A stretch of 64,000 nt of DNA from Halichondria panicea (taxonomy: Eukaryota > Porifera > Demospongiae > Suberitida > Halichondriidae). Shown here one piece after another: positions 23,290 to 35,187 of this stretch; position 1 is the stretch's first letter, and each line of letters begins with the position of its first letter. The stretch spans positions 3,243,001 to 3,307,000 of the forward strand of contig NC_087391.1 of assembly GCF_963675165.1 (NCBI RefSeq), read 5' to 3'. Made by a program: the position numbers and the translations under genes. A model generated the notes under the pieces. It saw only the letters and a list, made by a program, of their open reading frames with translations, was not told the DNA's origin and did no database searches.

Positions 23290-24030
23290 TAAGCTTCTAG
23301 TCGTCCTCCTCACCACCCTTTCGTACCGTCAGCAACTCAGAACTGTGGTTTGACTGGCACTCGCACTGGCCACTCTCCAAGGTTCGAGGCTGTGAAATTA
23401 TAATTATAATGGTATATTAACAATAATAATATTGTTCTCACCTGTCCTCCCTCCTGTCTTCACTTCTACAGTGTCTTCTAGGGTGTGGGAGTTGTGCATG
23501 CTACGCTTAATCAGCTTGGATTTCAGCTTCTCCTCAAGTGGTGCCGGTATGCTCAATGCATTGAGAGGTGAGCTTAAAGCTGAGCCTTGAGATGACACAC
23601 ATACTGCATGTGACCTCCATGTTTCTCAGAGTGATCTCAGACGGAGAGTGTATGGTGGTGAAGTGCGGCTTTGAGATACTCTTAAGCGCTCGCACAAACA
23701 ACCTGCGCAGACCAGACTACGGCTTATCTATACATTGTGTAAACAAAGAGGGCATTCGAAAATTCGATTACTGTTGCTTGGTGACAGAAGGTGAGAGGAG
23801 CGATCGTGTGGACGTACTGGATGCATGACAGCCTTTTGCTGGCCTGCCAGGTGCATAAAGTTGCTTGGCCTCCCACCAATACTGCAGTTGTCCTCGCTGT
23901 GAGCAGACCACGATGCAATCACCTTTCTAGGGTTGGGGTTGTATTGTCTTCCGAACACCTTTAGGACTTTCTCTCTGACACTCGGCCTGCACTCGCAAGC
24001 AGACATTATCATTATATAAATGTTAATCAT
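23290..24030 (-). pseudogene. RAG1 N-terminal-like fragment (right arm)
   Basis: Inverted duplicate of 664-1420. It keeps a longer open frame than the left copy because it lacks the 13-bp duplication: VFGRQYNPNPRKVIASWSA then HSEDNCSIGGRPSN, followed by FECPLCLHNV before a stop. The downstream exon with the TVEVKTGGR motif ends at a GT donor near 23438. As in the left arm, the catalytic region is missing. The motif order (VFG, PRKVIASW, C-x2-C finger, GGR) follows the RAG1 N-terminal region and the nonamer-binding GGR element. Confidence 0.7.
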
Positions 24031-24086
24031 CTTTAGCAGCGGTAAGCGATGATTAAACTATGTTTTTAGAGTTTTGTACCCCTAAC

Positions 24087-24860
24087 TAGCCTCTACACAG
24101 GCTCTCCTTTTTCTGTTCTTTATCACATCGTTCAATAAGATAAAATACTGTCTTATCGTTCAATGAGATAAAATACGGTATTAATTGGAGGAATAAAGAA
24201 AGAAATAGACGTAGAGTTAGGAAAAAGGAGAGCCTGTATCGGGAAGTCGCGTGAGGGTAGAAGGGTGGTAGAAGGGTGAAAATGAGCGTGGGCATGCTGA
24301 GCTAGAGATGTTGGACTGCCCACGCAGATATGTATGACTAATAAAACTTTGCCTGCAGCAAGCTGGACATGGACTTGGAACTGGAAGTTTGCAAGCACTA
24401 TAGCTAGCTATATACCTTAGATGATCTACTAGTCTAGATTGTGTGTTCAGATTCTATCAGACTATTACCTTTTCTTGTGTCTTTCTACATGCTAGTATAG
24501 ATCAAGAATAGCTTAAGTTAGTCATCATTATCACATATAGCAGGTAGCTACTGCCACCAGAGCTGGCCACGCTGGTTCTCTGATCTGACTTGCAGCACAG
24601 CTTGGTGGTTGTCTCAGTACATGTACAGTCTTATTAACTCTGAATGCGTGGGAGAATACCTTACGTCACGATTGTGGGCTACATATCGCCCACGTTCATA
24701 AAAATCCTTGTGGATCACGCGATTTCCCAAACCAGGCCTTACTTTTTCTTAACTGTACGCCCATTTCTTTTTTTGCTGCCTCACTAGACTATGTCTTTCT
24801 AGTGATTTATGGATGAACAGTGACAACAGCAAGAAAAAGTAAGGCCTGGGAACGAGGCTA
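24087..24860. mobile_element. Insertion present only in the right arm (TAGCCTC...GAGGCTA ends)
   Basis: Starts TAGCCTCTACACAGGC and ends GGCCTGGGAACGAGGCTA, flanked by the direct repeat ACCCCTAACTA (24078-24088 and 24860-24870, overlapping the element ends). The left arm has one uninterrupted copy at the same place, so this is a clean empty-site comparison. Inside are nested inverted repeats: AGGCTCTCCTTTTT/AAAAAGGAGAGCCT and AGGCCTTACTTTTTCTT/AAGAAAAAGTAAGGCCT. No coding capacity. Terminal sequence links it to the short elements at 60805, 49340, 51825 and 52250. Confidence 0.8.
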
Positions 24861-25132
24861 CCCCTAACTACTATGTATGTTAGATTCCAAACTAGTTAGA
24901 GAGTAGTTGATGTTGAGTATGTACATGTGCATCAGGTAAAACGTGCTGAGACTACATTATGTTTATACTAGCCTACTACCAACATACGTGTTACTTACCT
25001 ACCCTGATATGTACATGTGAATGTGACTTTCATTGTTTGCATGTATGTCCACCTGGTGTTGGGTGATTAGGTGGGGTGATTAGGTGGGGTGATCAGGTGG
25101 TAGAGTTTTTTTTTATTATATACCATGTAGGT

Positions 25133-25670
25133 ATGCCGAGAAAAAAGAAGTTTTATCACATAAAGAATATCCCTACAAGAAAAAGAAAAAACCCTGAAGT
25201 CCTGACTATTGTAGTGACAGTACTAGCTCGTCTGCATGTCTGCATGTATTTCAACCCCAAGTATGAGTACAGCCTTTGAGGAAACAAGCCTAGATGATAC
25301 ATCGAAAAATCCACTTGATGTATTGCGGTCATCTGTTGTTTTGTCTGAGTCGTGGAGTCCTAAGAATCTAGAGAATGTGAATCTAGAGAATGTCCTTCTG
25401 TGTCGAATATCTGCACATTCAAGTTTTGAAACTATTCCACTTAGAATAACTCACTGCTTGAAGATTGACAAAAAATTATCATGGTCACTGTTTGTAAATG
25501 AACATAATTATGAACATATGGTTGAACCAGCAAGTTGTATTGCTCTAAAGGATGTATTGCTCTAAAGGACTTTCCTCAGACATTGGATGCAGAAAATCTT
25601 CGTCGATTGTTAACTAAACTGGATGGTCTCTCAGTTTGTGTAGGACATCCAGACCAGTCAATATAACAAT
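25133..25670 (+). pseudogene. Unrecognised transposon-associated protein, right-arm copy
   Basis: The frame begins MPRKKKFYHIKNIP (basic N-terminus). It then continues in another frame with TAFEETSLDDTSKNPLDVL, LSWSLFVNEHNYEH and DAENLRRLLTKLDGLSV. The frame switch lies near short repeats (TCTGCATGTCTGCATG at about 25233). The strings look coding, with typical amino-acid composition and few stops over about 500 bases. The style resembles proteins that accompany DNA transposons in invertebrates, but I cannot name the family. Past 25670 the reading decays, though weak coding-like strings run to about 25900. Confidence 0.5.
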
Positions 25671-25859
25671 TGTGTTGTCTAATGGGAAAGTTGCAGCCTA
25701 TGTGGATGAAAAACCTTATTATTCGCTTCCCTGATTTCAACAAAATCGTCGTTAACCCTTGTCTTATCCCAGAGCTTCCCCTTTTACCCCCCACATTGTG
25801 TCTGGTCATCGTTGGTTGATTCATCGTGAAAAATCACAACAGTCTTCTCACGTGTATCG

Positions 25860-26985
25860 TATCGGCAGCAATGGCACGGAAAGCTCGGAGCTTGCTCGGA
25901 TGCACAGGTGATTCGGATGCACAGGTGATCATTGTTTTTAAAAAGTTATTTCTATATTCGATTACGCTCATGACTTTAAGTGTAGTTTAATTTAGTGCAG
26001 TAGTTACTATATACGCGCCTAACAGTGGGATCAATGAAAAGTAAGTTATTAGCCTTTACATGCAAAATATTAAGCTGAAAAAGTAGAAAATGTCACCTTT
26101 AGCTCTAACTACACTACACTAAGAAGTAAACACTTAAACTAAGGTTTTACGCTCCGGTATTTGAGTGCATGGCAACAAGCAACCACATGCATATAAAGTG
26201 TATTATCCTGTTCACAGCTGCCTCAGGTTTTACGCTCCGGAATTTGAGTGCATGGCAACAAGCAACCATGCATATAAAGTGTATTATCCTGTTCACAGCT
26301 GCCTCAGGCAGGTCTGATTTCTTTTCTCGTTATAGTGCCACAATCCACCATACTGGCAGTGGGCACCCCCTCCTGCCAGCAGTAAAACAGTCGTGGTAAG
26401 TTGATTCCATGTTGCGTATATATGCCTGTAGCAAGCTAACTACCTCGGTGCGCATGCACAGCTATACACAATTAATCAATCAAAAAGCATCAATCTCAAT
26501 TCAACTTGTTCTTAGAAAACTGTTCGTAGCGCTTTGACTTTTAGTTATACCAGTCAAAGATGATGCCCACTATCTCGAAGGTTTGGCTGTGATCTGGCGG
26601 TAAGTAGTAGTTACGTATAATATGAGAACATGCACTTAATTGGTTAGAACGTTTATTGTTTAATGGTATGTATGTATTTATAGAACTTTAAATCACTGCC
26701 ATGTAATTATTGTCACTTGACTCTAGTGAATTGTAGTTATCGACAAATTGACTTCACAGTGTAGCTTAACCAAATTCTTAGATCGAGGAGCAAAACGTAA
26801 AGTGAGAGTAAAACGTGAAGAGAGGCCTTGAAGAGAGGCCTTAAATACGTGGGGAAGTGGAGCACTAACAATGAGGATTGTTAGAAAAGTATGATATCAA
26901 CATCAACATCAAATCATGGTTAAGGTAGTAGTATAAGGTAGGTTCTAATAAATGTTAATTTAAAGTAAGGTTAAGGTACATTGAG
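25860..26985. other. No gene recognised apart from repeats
   Basis: Contains the tandem duplication at 26143-26305 and the dispersed repeat at 26513-26630 related to 4960-5110. A short CATCAACATCAA repeat and AGAGGCCTTGAAGAGAGGCC (about 26818-26845) are the other features. Confidence 0.4.
26143..26305 (+). repeat. Tandem duplication of about 80 bases
   Basis: The block starting GGTTTTACGCTCCGG and ending CACAGCTGCCTCA occurs twice in a row with only small differences (A/T at one site; CACATG versus CATG). Function unknown. Confidence 0.85.
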
Positions 26986-26989
26986 CGTG

Positions 26990-28740
26990 AACATACCGCC
27001 GGCCAGGACCATCCGGTCTTACAAAACAAAGGGATTTAAAGTTGAAGTATTCATCTATGACCAAAAGATAAGAACGAGTTTGGGCCGTTCCGTTAGTGGT
27101 TCTAATCGTTGCCACGCGTACTAAATTGTCTTTTCCTGGGTGAACTTCGATTACGCGGGATATTAGAGAATCTTCATGGATTACAACTTAATCACCAGGT
27201 TGAATGTTTCGAGTGGGGTGCCGTTAAAGCGTCCAAGTTGGGAGATGTACATCGCGTGTCTGAGTAGAGACTTGCACAGCTGCCAACGCGGAGGTGCATC
27301 CTGTGGTCTAGGAGAGCTGTCAGTGGCTTCCCAATGAGGAAATGACCAGCTTCAATTCGAGTGGAATGAGAGGTCGACTATTGAGGCAAGCTTTTTAGAA
27401 TTCGTCTCAATTAGATTTGACTGCAGATGCCTGAGGTTCGTGCTGGGGAATGAACTTCCAGAGATAGTGACTGACATTTTCTTGACTGGATTGCATTTGT
27501 AGGAATTGGTAGAGATCTTTGAGTTCTCGAGCATCTCCAACAAAGTTTGTGCCGTTATCACTCCAAATGAGCGAGGGCGTCGAGAGATGCGTTTCAGACA
27601 CCCAATAAATGCGTCTGAGGTGAGGTCCACTGTTAGAGAAACTGTTAAAGAAACAAACACACAGATGTAGGCTTCGACTACTGTGGGTTTACAAACGTGT
27701 CCATACTTGATCATCAAAGGACCAGCGCCAAAGACTGAGCCAGGTGTGATCCTTTCGATAGGGAATTGTCCAAGCATCTGAGGTTTGGGTCTTGCTGTGT
27801 ACCTGCGGCAAATAATGCATTTCCTAGCAACTGATCTGACTACCTTGATCTGACTACCTTACGTCCACCAACAATGTGATAACGTCTGGATAACGTCTGG
27901 ATAGGGGTAGAGTAGGACCTGCATGTAGGTGTTCATGTTGGAGAATGTTTTTCATGTAAAATGGACTGATAATTGGAGGTTTGACCTACTCTGAGAATAT
28001 TGTTGCAGAGTGAACTGGAGTTGGAGAGAGTTTGTTGTGAATCTGCAAAGTGAGTTGCTTGAATAACCTTAATCCAGTAATTTTCTGCTGCTTCCAATTC
28101 AGTGGTTGTGAGATGAGTCTTGATCTGTTCTGCTATAATTGTTATTCTTGGTTTGAGAATTTCGATTGAAACGAAGGGTCCAACGTTCCATAGGGTGAGG
28201 TCTTGAGTGAGTACAAGTAGTGAGACTTCTTTTTCATCAATTTCAGGTTTGTTTGGAGGGAGAGGTAGTCTATTAGATGGTGGTTCTTTAAGCCCATTCC
28301 ACCAGAAAGAGTGGTCAAGGGGGTAGAGTCCTCTTGAGGCTAACATGACAAATGAGGGATGAGATCGACCGGATTCTTGTAGCGCCAATTTAGTACAATT
28401 GTGCTGTCGGTCCATGCAGGCAGTACTTGTCTGATATTATGATGGATTAGTCGAGCCAGTAGTTGAGCTCCACAGAGCTCTAGGCGAGGGATAGTTAGCC
28501 GCTGCTCTTAGACATCACCAAAGCAATGTGGATACGATTAGAGGTGCTGCATAAGCAGAGTACCATGGATTTCTGTTGAGAAGGGTTTGGGGGGAATGGG
28601 TATCTGTGAGAGTAGACATTGTAGCCAGGCATCATGGACATGTTCAGGCACTGTCATCCCAGCCTCCTGCAAATTGCGTATATCAACTACTTTCGTATGA
28701 GCATGATCAAGAAGATAATGCTATTCGATATGCAAGTGGA
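26990..28740 (-). pseudogene. BEL/Pao retrotransposon pol remnant 1 (RNase H to integrase)
   Basis: Read on the minus strand: RLTIPRLELCGAQLLARL and AWTDSTIVLNW (RNase H-like, about 28510-28390), ASRGLYPLDHSFWWNGLKEP, then integrase strings VVEAYICVFV and LIWSDNGTNFVGDARELKDL (DNGTNF active-site region), and DSLISRVIEVHPGKDNLVRV with VATIRT near 27190-27090, the small domain after the Pao integrase (DUF5641-like). Frames change several times and a TGA/TAA stop lies near 27195, so it is inactive. Upstream reverse transcriptase is missing; 28550-28740 has weak coding strings only. No LTRs identified. Confidence 0.75.
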
Positions 28741-28870
28741 TATGTGGCGACTTAACACAAGTACATAAAGTGGAATGTAATTCCATATCAATTCAGCAAC
28801 CCTCGGAATTGCCTGAAATTTGGTATGTGGGTAGTGTTTGTGGTTTTAGGAAGTTTCTGAAAATTAAAAC

Positions 28871-29068
28871 TCATAATGTTGTATGGCTTTGTTGTATGGC
28901 GTTGTGGTTATAGCCCACTAAACATTTCCACATTTTGTCTGATTTTACTGCACTGGTCCTTGTAACTTTTGATATAACTTTTGATATAACCTCAGAGCAT
29001 GCTTTCGACTGTATGGCTTCTATAGGGGTGACAGATTCTTTCTGATCTTTCAAAACCTGATCTTTCAA
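28871..29068 (-). pseudogene. Unrecognised short coding-like remnant
   Basis: Reads ESVTPIEAIQSKACSEVISK and KSDKMWKCLVGYNHNAIQ with an exact duplication (CTTTTGATATAA twice at about 28967-28995). No family recognised. Confidence 0.3.
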
Positions 29069-29220
29069 AACCGACTGCTCGGCTTAGGCCCTTATTTATG
29101 AACTGTGAACATTTCATGTTGGGGGTCCATTGGGATTAGAGTACATATAAATTTAATTGTGTGTTTGATCATGCGTTAGATCATGCGTGAATGATAGCTT
29201 GAGCAAGTCCTTTTTCCTTA

Positions 29221-30763
29221 GTGCAACAGCAGTCAATTTTTACAGTGCACTCTAGTGTGTCACATCTGCCTAGCCTACTGCTTACAAAGAAAAACAATGG
29301 CTCACAAGTTCCCTTTGATTTACCTGGGCACTATTGGAGAAGTCGGAAGAACATAAGACCTGTAGACCTGTCACAGAATGGATGTGAGAAATCTCCACAA
29401 CTTTCCAAGATCTGTGACATCTGCCGAAAGAAGATTAGCAAGCAGATACCACCACCTCAACCCCTTCTCCCTGTCCCCATCACCTGAAGTCCCTGACTGT
29501 GACATTGACTATGTGCCAACATCTGTTTCCACCATTAATAAATATTTGGGCCTTATTCCAATTATTCCAAGAGTAAAGCCCGTGGAAAGAGCCAAAAAAT
29601 TAAGAGGATTACAGAAGCAATGCAGCAATGCAGCACACAGTTATCACTGGCAACATTGTGAGATGATTCAACAGCTCAAATAAAAGTTTGAAGTAGTATC
29701 GGTGAACGTTTGCAAATTCTCACTGTTTTCCAAAAGCTGGACAGGTGTGACAAAACACACAGCTCAAAGAAGGTTCTGTCTGGTCATTCACTAGTGGTAG
29801 AAACTGTCGATGTTGTCCACTCATTCTATCAATCTGATGACATCAGCCGAGTGAGTTATGCCTGGTATGAAAGAACGTACCCATATTCAAAAGAGATTAG
29901 TTCGGCATACAGCGAATTTAAGCAGAAATTTCCTGATCAAAAGGTTGAGCTCCGACCAGCAAATGCGCTAGTGGCACACACTCACACACTGAGTGCATTT
30001 AATGTCAGATCTACCAACATACCAGCATTGTTTGGCAAGAATCATGGAATGCGAATGTAAGGCTTGTCTGGGAATTGAAAAACTCAGAGATGACTTCATT
30101 AGGGGACAGATCCACGCTTGAAACTTTTTGTGCAACACCACTCTTTGTAGCTAGTATGCCGACTACAAAGCAGGCCTTAAGCCTGGTGAATTTTTGGTCA
30201 CTGCAGATTTTTCTGAACTATTTTGCAAGATGCTGCCCAGGCCGATTTGGAAGTGATCTAAGTCATTTCTGATTGTCTACATTATGACACTGTAGCTGTT
30301 TATCTTTTTCAGAAACTTTCAGAAACTATTCCTAGGAGCTTGCATCCCAAAGAAATTCTCGGTGCAGCATCCCAGTACAAAAACCGAAAAAACTTCCTCA
30401 ACCTATGCCACCACAAAGACGACTTTGGCACTGAGTGGCACGGAAAAGGTGCTCTAGGTGCTCTAGGTGGAACAGTAAAGCGCCTAGCAGAGACCATACA
30501 ATGACCAAATTATGACGCCTCGCCAGCTGATTGATTGGGCATGCACGAATATACAAGCTGCTGATTTCGGTTATTGTAGCAATGAAGATTATCAGAGGGA
30601 AGAGCAAAATCTGGAGAAACAGAAAAATCTGGAGAAACGTTTCAAAAACTCTCATATATTCCTGGTACTAGAAAGAAGCTGCATTCCTTTGTTCCTGTCT
30701 CAAACACCATTATTCAGCTTCAAAAACTGTGAAGGAACAGAGGGTCAGTTCGGCAAAGAATGA
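29221..30763 (+). pseudogene. Unrecognised DDE-like transposon protein, decayed
   Basis: Plus-strand strings in broken frames: TINKYLGLIPIIPRVKPVER, SSAYSEFKQKFPDQKVELRP, ANALVAHTHTLSAF, a degraded LVTADFSEL stretch near 30190-30220, AASQYKNRKNFLNLCHHKDD, EWHGKGALGALGGTVKRLAE, PYNDQIMTPRQLIDWACTN and FGYCSNEDYQREEQNLEK. The order matches a multi-domain protein I have seen as uncharacterised in many invertebrate genomes, with a DFSE...SDG.AASQ arrangement suggesting a nuclease fold (inference). Exact duplications (GAAACTTTCA near 30310, GGTGCTCTA near 30448, CAGAAAAATCTGGAGAAA near 30618) interrupt it. Confidence 0.5.
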
Positions 30764-30769
30764 TATTCC

Positions 30770-31400
30770 ACGTAATTCAATAGTCCTTTTCACAGTAAGA
30801 ATTTAATTAGTGTTAATTAGTTTTGCTATCTCCCATTTTGGTGACTGCGTTATTACTATCACTGCTATGTAAAATTGATGAACTTCACAAGGTCACAAAG
30901 TACACTTAGTAGCTGCTTGTTCGGATGCCAAAAGAAAATTCAAAGCATGTTCTATTAAATGCACAAAGTCTCGTTCTATATCTGAAGTATACCAGAGTTA
31001 CCACCTACTTACTGAATATCGTAGTAGTGAGTAGAGTAGTGAGTAGAGAGTGAGTAGAGTAGGGGCTGTTTATGATACACATACACCCACTTGTGTTTTA
31101 CCTATACTTATAGCCAGCAACCTGCATTGTTTGCCACTCTACACTCTAAACGTAAGAAAAAGGATGATCGTACTGTTTCGATGTTCAGATTTAATGGTTG
31201 AAACTGAGACGTGAGGACCACATACCCGAGTATCCAGCACCCTCTCAGCCTCCATCTCGTTATACTCTCCGAAGAAGAAAGCTTACCTGACAATCAATCT
31301 CCAGCACCCGTATGTCTTCCATCTTCCCACGGTAGCTCTTTTCATGCACACGGAGAATCTTCCGATACAAATAGCTCCCTATTTGCTTAGTTAGTGACTA
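30770..31400. other. No gene recognised
   Basis: AT-rich spacer with a GTAGAGTAGTGAGTAGAG repeat at about 31021-31062. No coding support. Confidence 0.4.
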
Positions 31401-31439
31401 TAGTGTCCATGAGTTGCCTGGTATGGAGCAGTGTGAATG

Positions 31440-33434
31440 ACTCTGTCTTAGGGCAGCGATGAACGATTCTGCAGTGAGATCCGAAATCAATTCCAAATGA
31501 ACGGCCATGGACACAAACACACCGACATAAGCCTTGATGACGGTTGGCTTTCGAATAGGACCGTACTTAATTAGGACCGTACTTAATATATAGGGGGCTC
31601 AGGTAACACGTTCCATTGGTAATTGACCCATTTTTTGGGGCTGTGGTCTGATGGAACCTCTAAGGCAAGTGATGCACTGTCTCAACACAGATCTCACTGT
31701 TTTTCGACCTGTGACAACGTTGGCTGACCTGCATGAAACAAACGAAGATGCTCCGTACAAATAATCACTCTAGTCAGAGAATGATTTCCATGCAATATAA
31801 TTGGATGAAGGTTTGTATAGGAATTTCCTATGCGTCCGACTCCAAAATTATCCAAGAAGGGATTCAGTTGCACAAGGATACTACGTCGGGAAATGTCAGA
31901 TCCAATCTTGAGACTGTTAATTTCTTACGGGAAGCAAGCACATTGAGATAAGCTAATCCAGTAATTCTCAGCTTTTACAAGTTAAAGTGTTCTGACCGGG
32001 ATTCAACTTACGACAATTGTTCAGAAAACGAATCACCCAAGCTGTGATGCGTTTAAAGCGAGTAAACAAAGAATATCGATTGATGTCGATCTACTGTCAA
32101 AACAGTCTTCAGGTAGTTTCCCGTACTGCACGCAAGAACGCAAGACTGCTCTGGCCATTGTGATGGATCGAGCGGAAGCCAACTTGGTCCACGCACGAGT
32201 TGAGAGGGGAGAATTCCCCTAGATGCACAATCCGCTGGATTGTCAGTACCACTTACATGACTCCACCTACTGGGTGGGATCTGATACTGGGTGGGATCTG
32301 ATCCATTATGAATGAAATTCGATTACCCACAAAGGTTTTTAGACGTCTTGGATTTCCATTCAACCAGCCGAGCACTATCGTGCTGTCCGTCCACGCGAAT
32401 ATGCTATCCATTGAAATAGAAAACAAGTCTCGAACGTGACGTAAGAGTTGGGATGGCTCCAAACGTGGAATCTTAATGGGTGCCACCTTAGTCTTAGCAA
32501 TGACCAGGGAGATATGCACCTTCAAAGCAGAATCGATCGATACACGACACCTGCATATGATGCATCACAAAATCCATGAATCTGAACAGATTGTATCTGA
32601 GCGTCGCTTGGAAAATAGCATCTACAAATTTGATTTCATCAGGGACCCAGTCCACTTTTCTTTCCCATAGCCGTTGCAATAGTTGTATGAGAGTGGGGGC
32701 AAACCATCCGAGAGCATCAAAGGTTTTTGCTATGTCTGACACGAGTGCTCTCTTCGTAATGCAATCGATGGATGGCAGACTAGCGACTGTTAGGTGAAAA
32801 TGATCTGATCGTACAAAACCCAACGTTTTCGTTTGTTGATCAGCATCATGTATGCTGTGCGTCTCCTGGCAATCCCTCAGTTCAGATGAGATGTGATCAA
32901 GAACTGAAGAGTCATTTGAGTTCCACTTGCGTAGGATAAATCCTCCACGTGAGAATAATTCTTGCAGCTGGCTCTGTAATTGGACAGCTTCTTCTCGACT
33001 ATTTGCTCCTGTTAATGCATCGTCCACGTAGAACGATTCTTCTACAGCCTTAACTGCCAAAGGGTATTTATGAGCATGGTCCAAGGACATATTAGCTGCG
33101 AACGAGGATGCAGACACGCCAAAAGTGAGCCTTGTCATACGGAAGTCTTTCAATAAGAAGATCTCCACACAAAACGATGGAAGTTCAGCATATAGCTCGA
33201 CGGCTCGATACATTAATTTTTACTAATGTCAAAAGTTAATGCAATGCGGTGAAACCGAAATCTGAGTAGTACATCTATTAGTTGCGGATGTATCGTAGGG
33301 CCCACTCCAACGCGTTCCACCGAAGCGCTTTGACTAAGCAGCCACCATGGTTGAAGTACCGGAGACAGAAGAGCAACGTCACAAAGAGCGACACTAAACC
33401 AGATGATGTTCCAACTAAATCCATGAATCAGCAA
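31440..33434 (-). pseudogene. BEL/Pao retrotransposon pol remnant 2 (reverse transcriptase to integrase)
   Basis: From 33434 downward: GPTIHPQLIDVLLRFRFHRI (reverse-transcriptase lead-in), MYRAVELYAEL after a frame break at about 33215, DFRMTRLTFGVSASSFAANM, the catalytic box ESFYVDDALTGANS (YVDD), GFILRKWNSN, KTLGFVRSDHFHL, then RNase H-like SLVIAKTKVAPIKIPRLEPS and FAWTDSTIVLGWLNGNPRRL with KTFVGNR. The integrase part (31720-31450) reads RQCITCLRG, KMGQLPMERVT, IKYGPIRKPTVIKAYVGVFV and LISDLTAESFIAALRQS. Stops, frame changes and a 16-bp duplication near 31560-31590 make it inactive. It follows the Pao order RT, A17-type protease region, RNase H, integrase. LTRs were not found. Confidence 0.82.
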
Positions 33435-33473
33435 GGCGCATTTTTGTTTATAAGTTTTTAATTTGTATAGCTT

Positions 33474-34340
33474 AACCCTTTCCCGGCTTTGGACGACATA
33501 TGTCGTCCAGCGGACCGAGATTTTTCACAAATTTGCTGTGCACACTGTGTTGGAGCTATGCGCACGCTGTAGGTACCAGCACATGCGCATTGAGCTGCTC
33601 TTTCACGTGGTATTTTCAACATCTTGCTTCGAGGTACGCTTTGTGCAGTACTGTTGAAAGAAAAGTGACCGTTTGATGATGACTTCAAGATCTTCGTAGT
33701 ACAGCCTCAGTGAGGTGCTAGACAGTGAGAGGTGCTAGACAGTGAGAGTATCGATGGTTATGGCCTTGGTAGAGTGAGAGGACAGTGACTGGGATCGTAG
33801 CTAGCTACCTCAAGCTAAAAAATAAAGAGCCTGAAGGAGCTGGACCAAGTTTCTGGATCTGGTAAGTCTAGAGTAGCATTTGTACAACATACTGTATGCT
33901 TCAGGATAGCTTCAGTATTGGTTTGCTTAGGCTAGTTAGTAAACGTGTGTGTAGGTGAAAAAAACGTTTCCCGGGAAAAGGGCGTCTGCTGATACGACCT
34001 CGCAGAGAAGTTTCGGCATATCCTGATCGAACGAGAACATAACACTTAGTGTCTATAGAGTCACTTTGTGACAATATGTGAATGTTTGTAAACAATCGCT
34101 AATTAGTTGGGAGTGGTCAGTTGCTAGGTAACGATGATGATGTCATGGTACCCCCGGGGTCTGGGCTACCTGTAGGAAATAGTTACAAGTGATTTCAATG
34201 TATGGTTCAGAGAAAGAGAAAAGCAAGCATGTATGAAGCCGGAAAAAGGTTGATTGTTAATTATGCTGGGGGGTGATCAGAAGATAATTTAATTCTAATA
34301 TCCACGTCGGGTGATCATGATGAGTTGAGTTGTATCCCTT
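33474..34340. other. No gene; second type of piggyBac-like end and arm-related sequence
   Basis: TTAACCCTTTCCCGGCTTTG at about 33473, followed by the palindrome GGACGACATATGTCGTCC, looks like a piggyBac-type terminus. A stretch at about 34000-34200 (ACCTCGCAGAGAAGTTTC, GTGGTCAGTTGCTAGGTAAC, ATGATGTCATGGTACCCCC) is a diverged copy of arm sequence 1560-1780. Confidence 0.5.
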
Positions 34341-34352
34341 TTTTGTATTTAA

Positions 34353-35187
34353 CCTTTTTTGCGAATTTCTAATTCTGCAGGAAGTAGTACGCACATCCAG
34401 GAAGAGCTGTAGAATCACATGCAATTTAGTCTAGAAATTTCCAAGCCACGTTGCTATGAAAATTTCATTAGCATCTTAGCACGAATGGCTAGGTTGTTTA
34501 CTTGTGCCGATGTACTTGAACAGCTCTGGTGATGACAGTGCCTATGAAGATAGTAGGATTATGCCAGACGCTGATGGAACTGAGGACATGCATGACATGG
34601 ACCTAGACGCTAGCGCTATGGACCAGGATGGTGAAAGACCAGGAGAGGGCTCACTGTGTGACTCTTGTAAATTTCATAAATCGTTCACCGAGCCCCACCT
34701 TCTCTCAACAACGATGACGGAGATGACGGAGATGAACTTCCTGATGACAAAAGTGTGTCATCGGGTGATGGACTCTTTGCAGTTCTAAAGAGATACCTGG
34801 TGAAAGAGATACCTGGTGGCTGATCATTGTAAACAGTACACCTTATCAAAACAACCAAATGACACCCATCGTTATAATAATTATAGTAATACATGTAAAG
34901 TAAGTAATACATGTACTTCAAACATGTAGATATATCTTAGCACTGTTACATTCATATGATGTGAAAATCAACCTAGTCAAGCCTGCTGATCAATAAAACA
35001 AATCAATAAAACAAATTTTTGGAAGGCGAGCATTTAAAATGACGGGTGGGCGTATTAACCGTAGTTGCTATGGCAACACATATTGCACCATTGGGGCATT
35101 CTATTGGTATATGGTTGCTAGGCATTTTATTGCTCTGGAAACCTGATAGAGACATTTCACTTCAAGGCTTGCACACATGATAAAGGG
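34353..35187 (-). mobile_element. piggyBac-type MITE keeping an acidic exon
   Basis: TTAA at 34349-34352 at one end; the other end reads TAAAGGGTTAGGG near 35181-35192 (target TTAA mutated to TTAG). Subterminal sequences match the MITE at 2737 in reverse. Inside, the plus-strand frame 34504-34680 encodes SSGDDSAYEDSRIMPDAD, EDMHDMDLDASAMDQDGE and GEGSLCDS, the same acidic N-terminal exon seen near 8480-8655. A further acidic string follows at 34690-34790. Confidence 0.7.

Larger units (their letters stand above)
20022..25464 (-). repeat. Right arm of the large inverted repeat
   Basis: Reverse-complement partner of 1-4664. It is about 0.78 kb longer because of an insertion at 24087-24860 flanked by the direct repeat ACCCCTAACTA, which occurs once at the corresponding left-arm site. 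Without that insertion the two arms have nearly the same length. Homology starts at GTGATTGCAAACC near 20022. Confidence 0.93.

Noticed and set aside
1-25464. Polinton/Maverick or viral-like giant element bounded by the inverted repeat
   Set aside because: No polymerase B, capsid, packaging ATPase or protease strings in the spacer; the contents are unrelated small transposons.
26143-26305. CRISPR-like array
   Set aside because: Only two long adjacent copies without spacers; the genome is eukaryotic.
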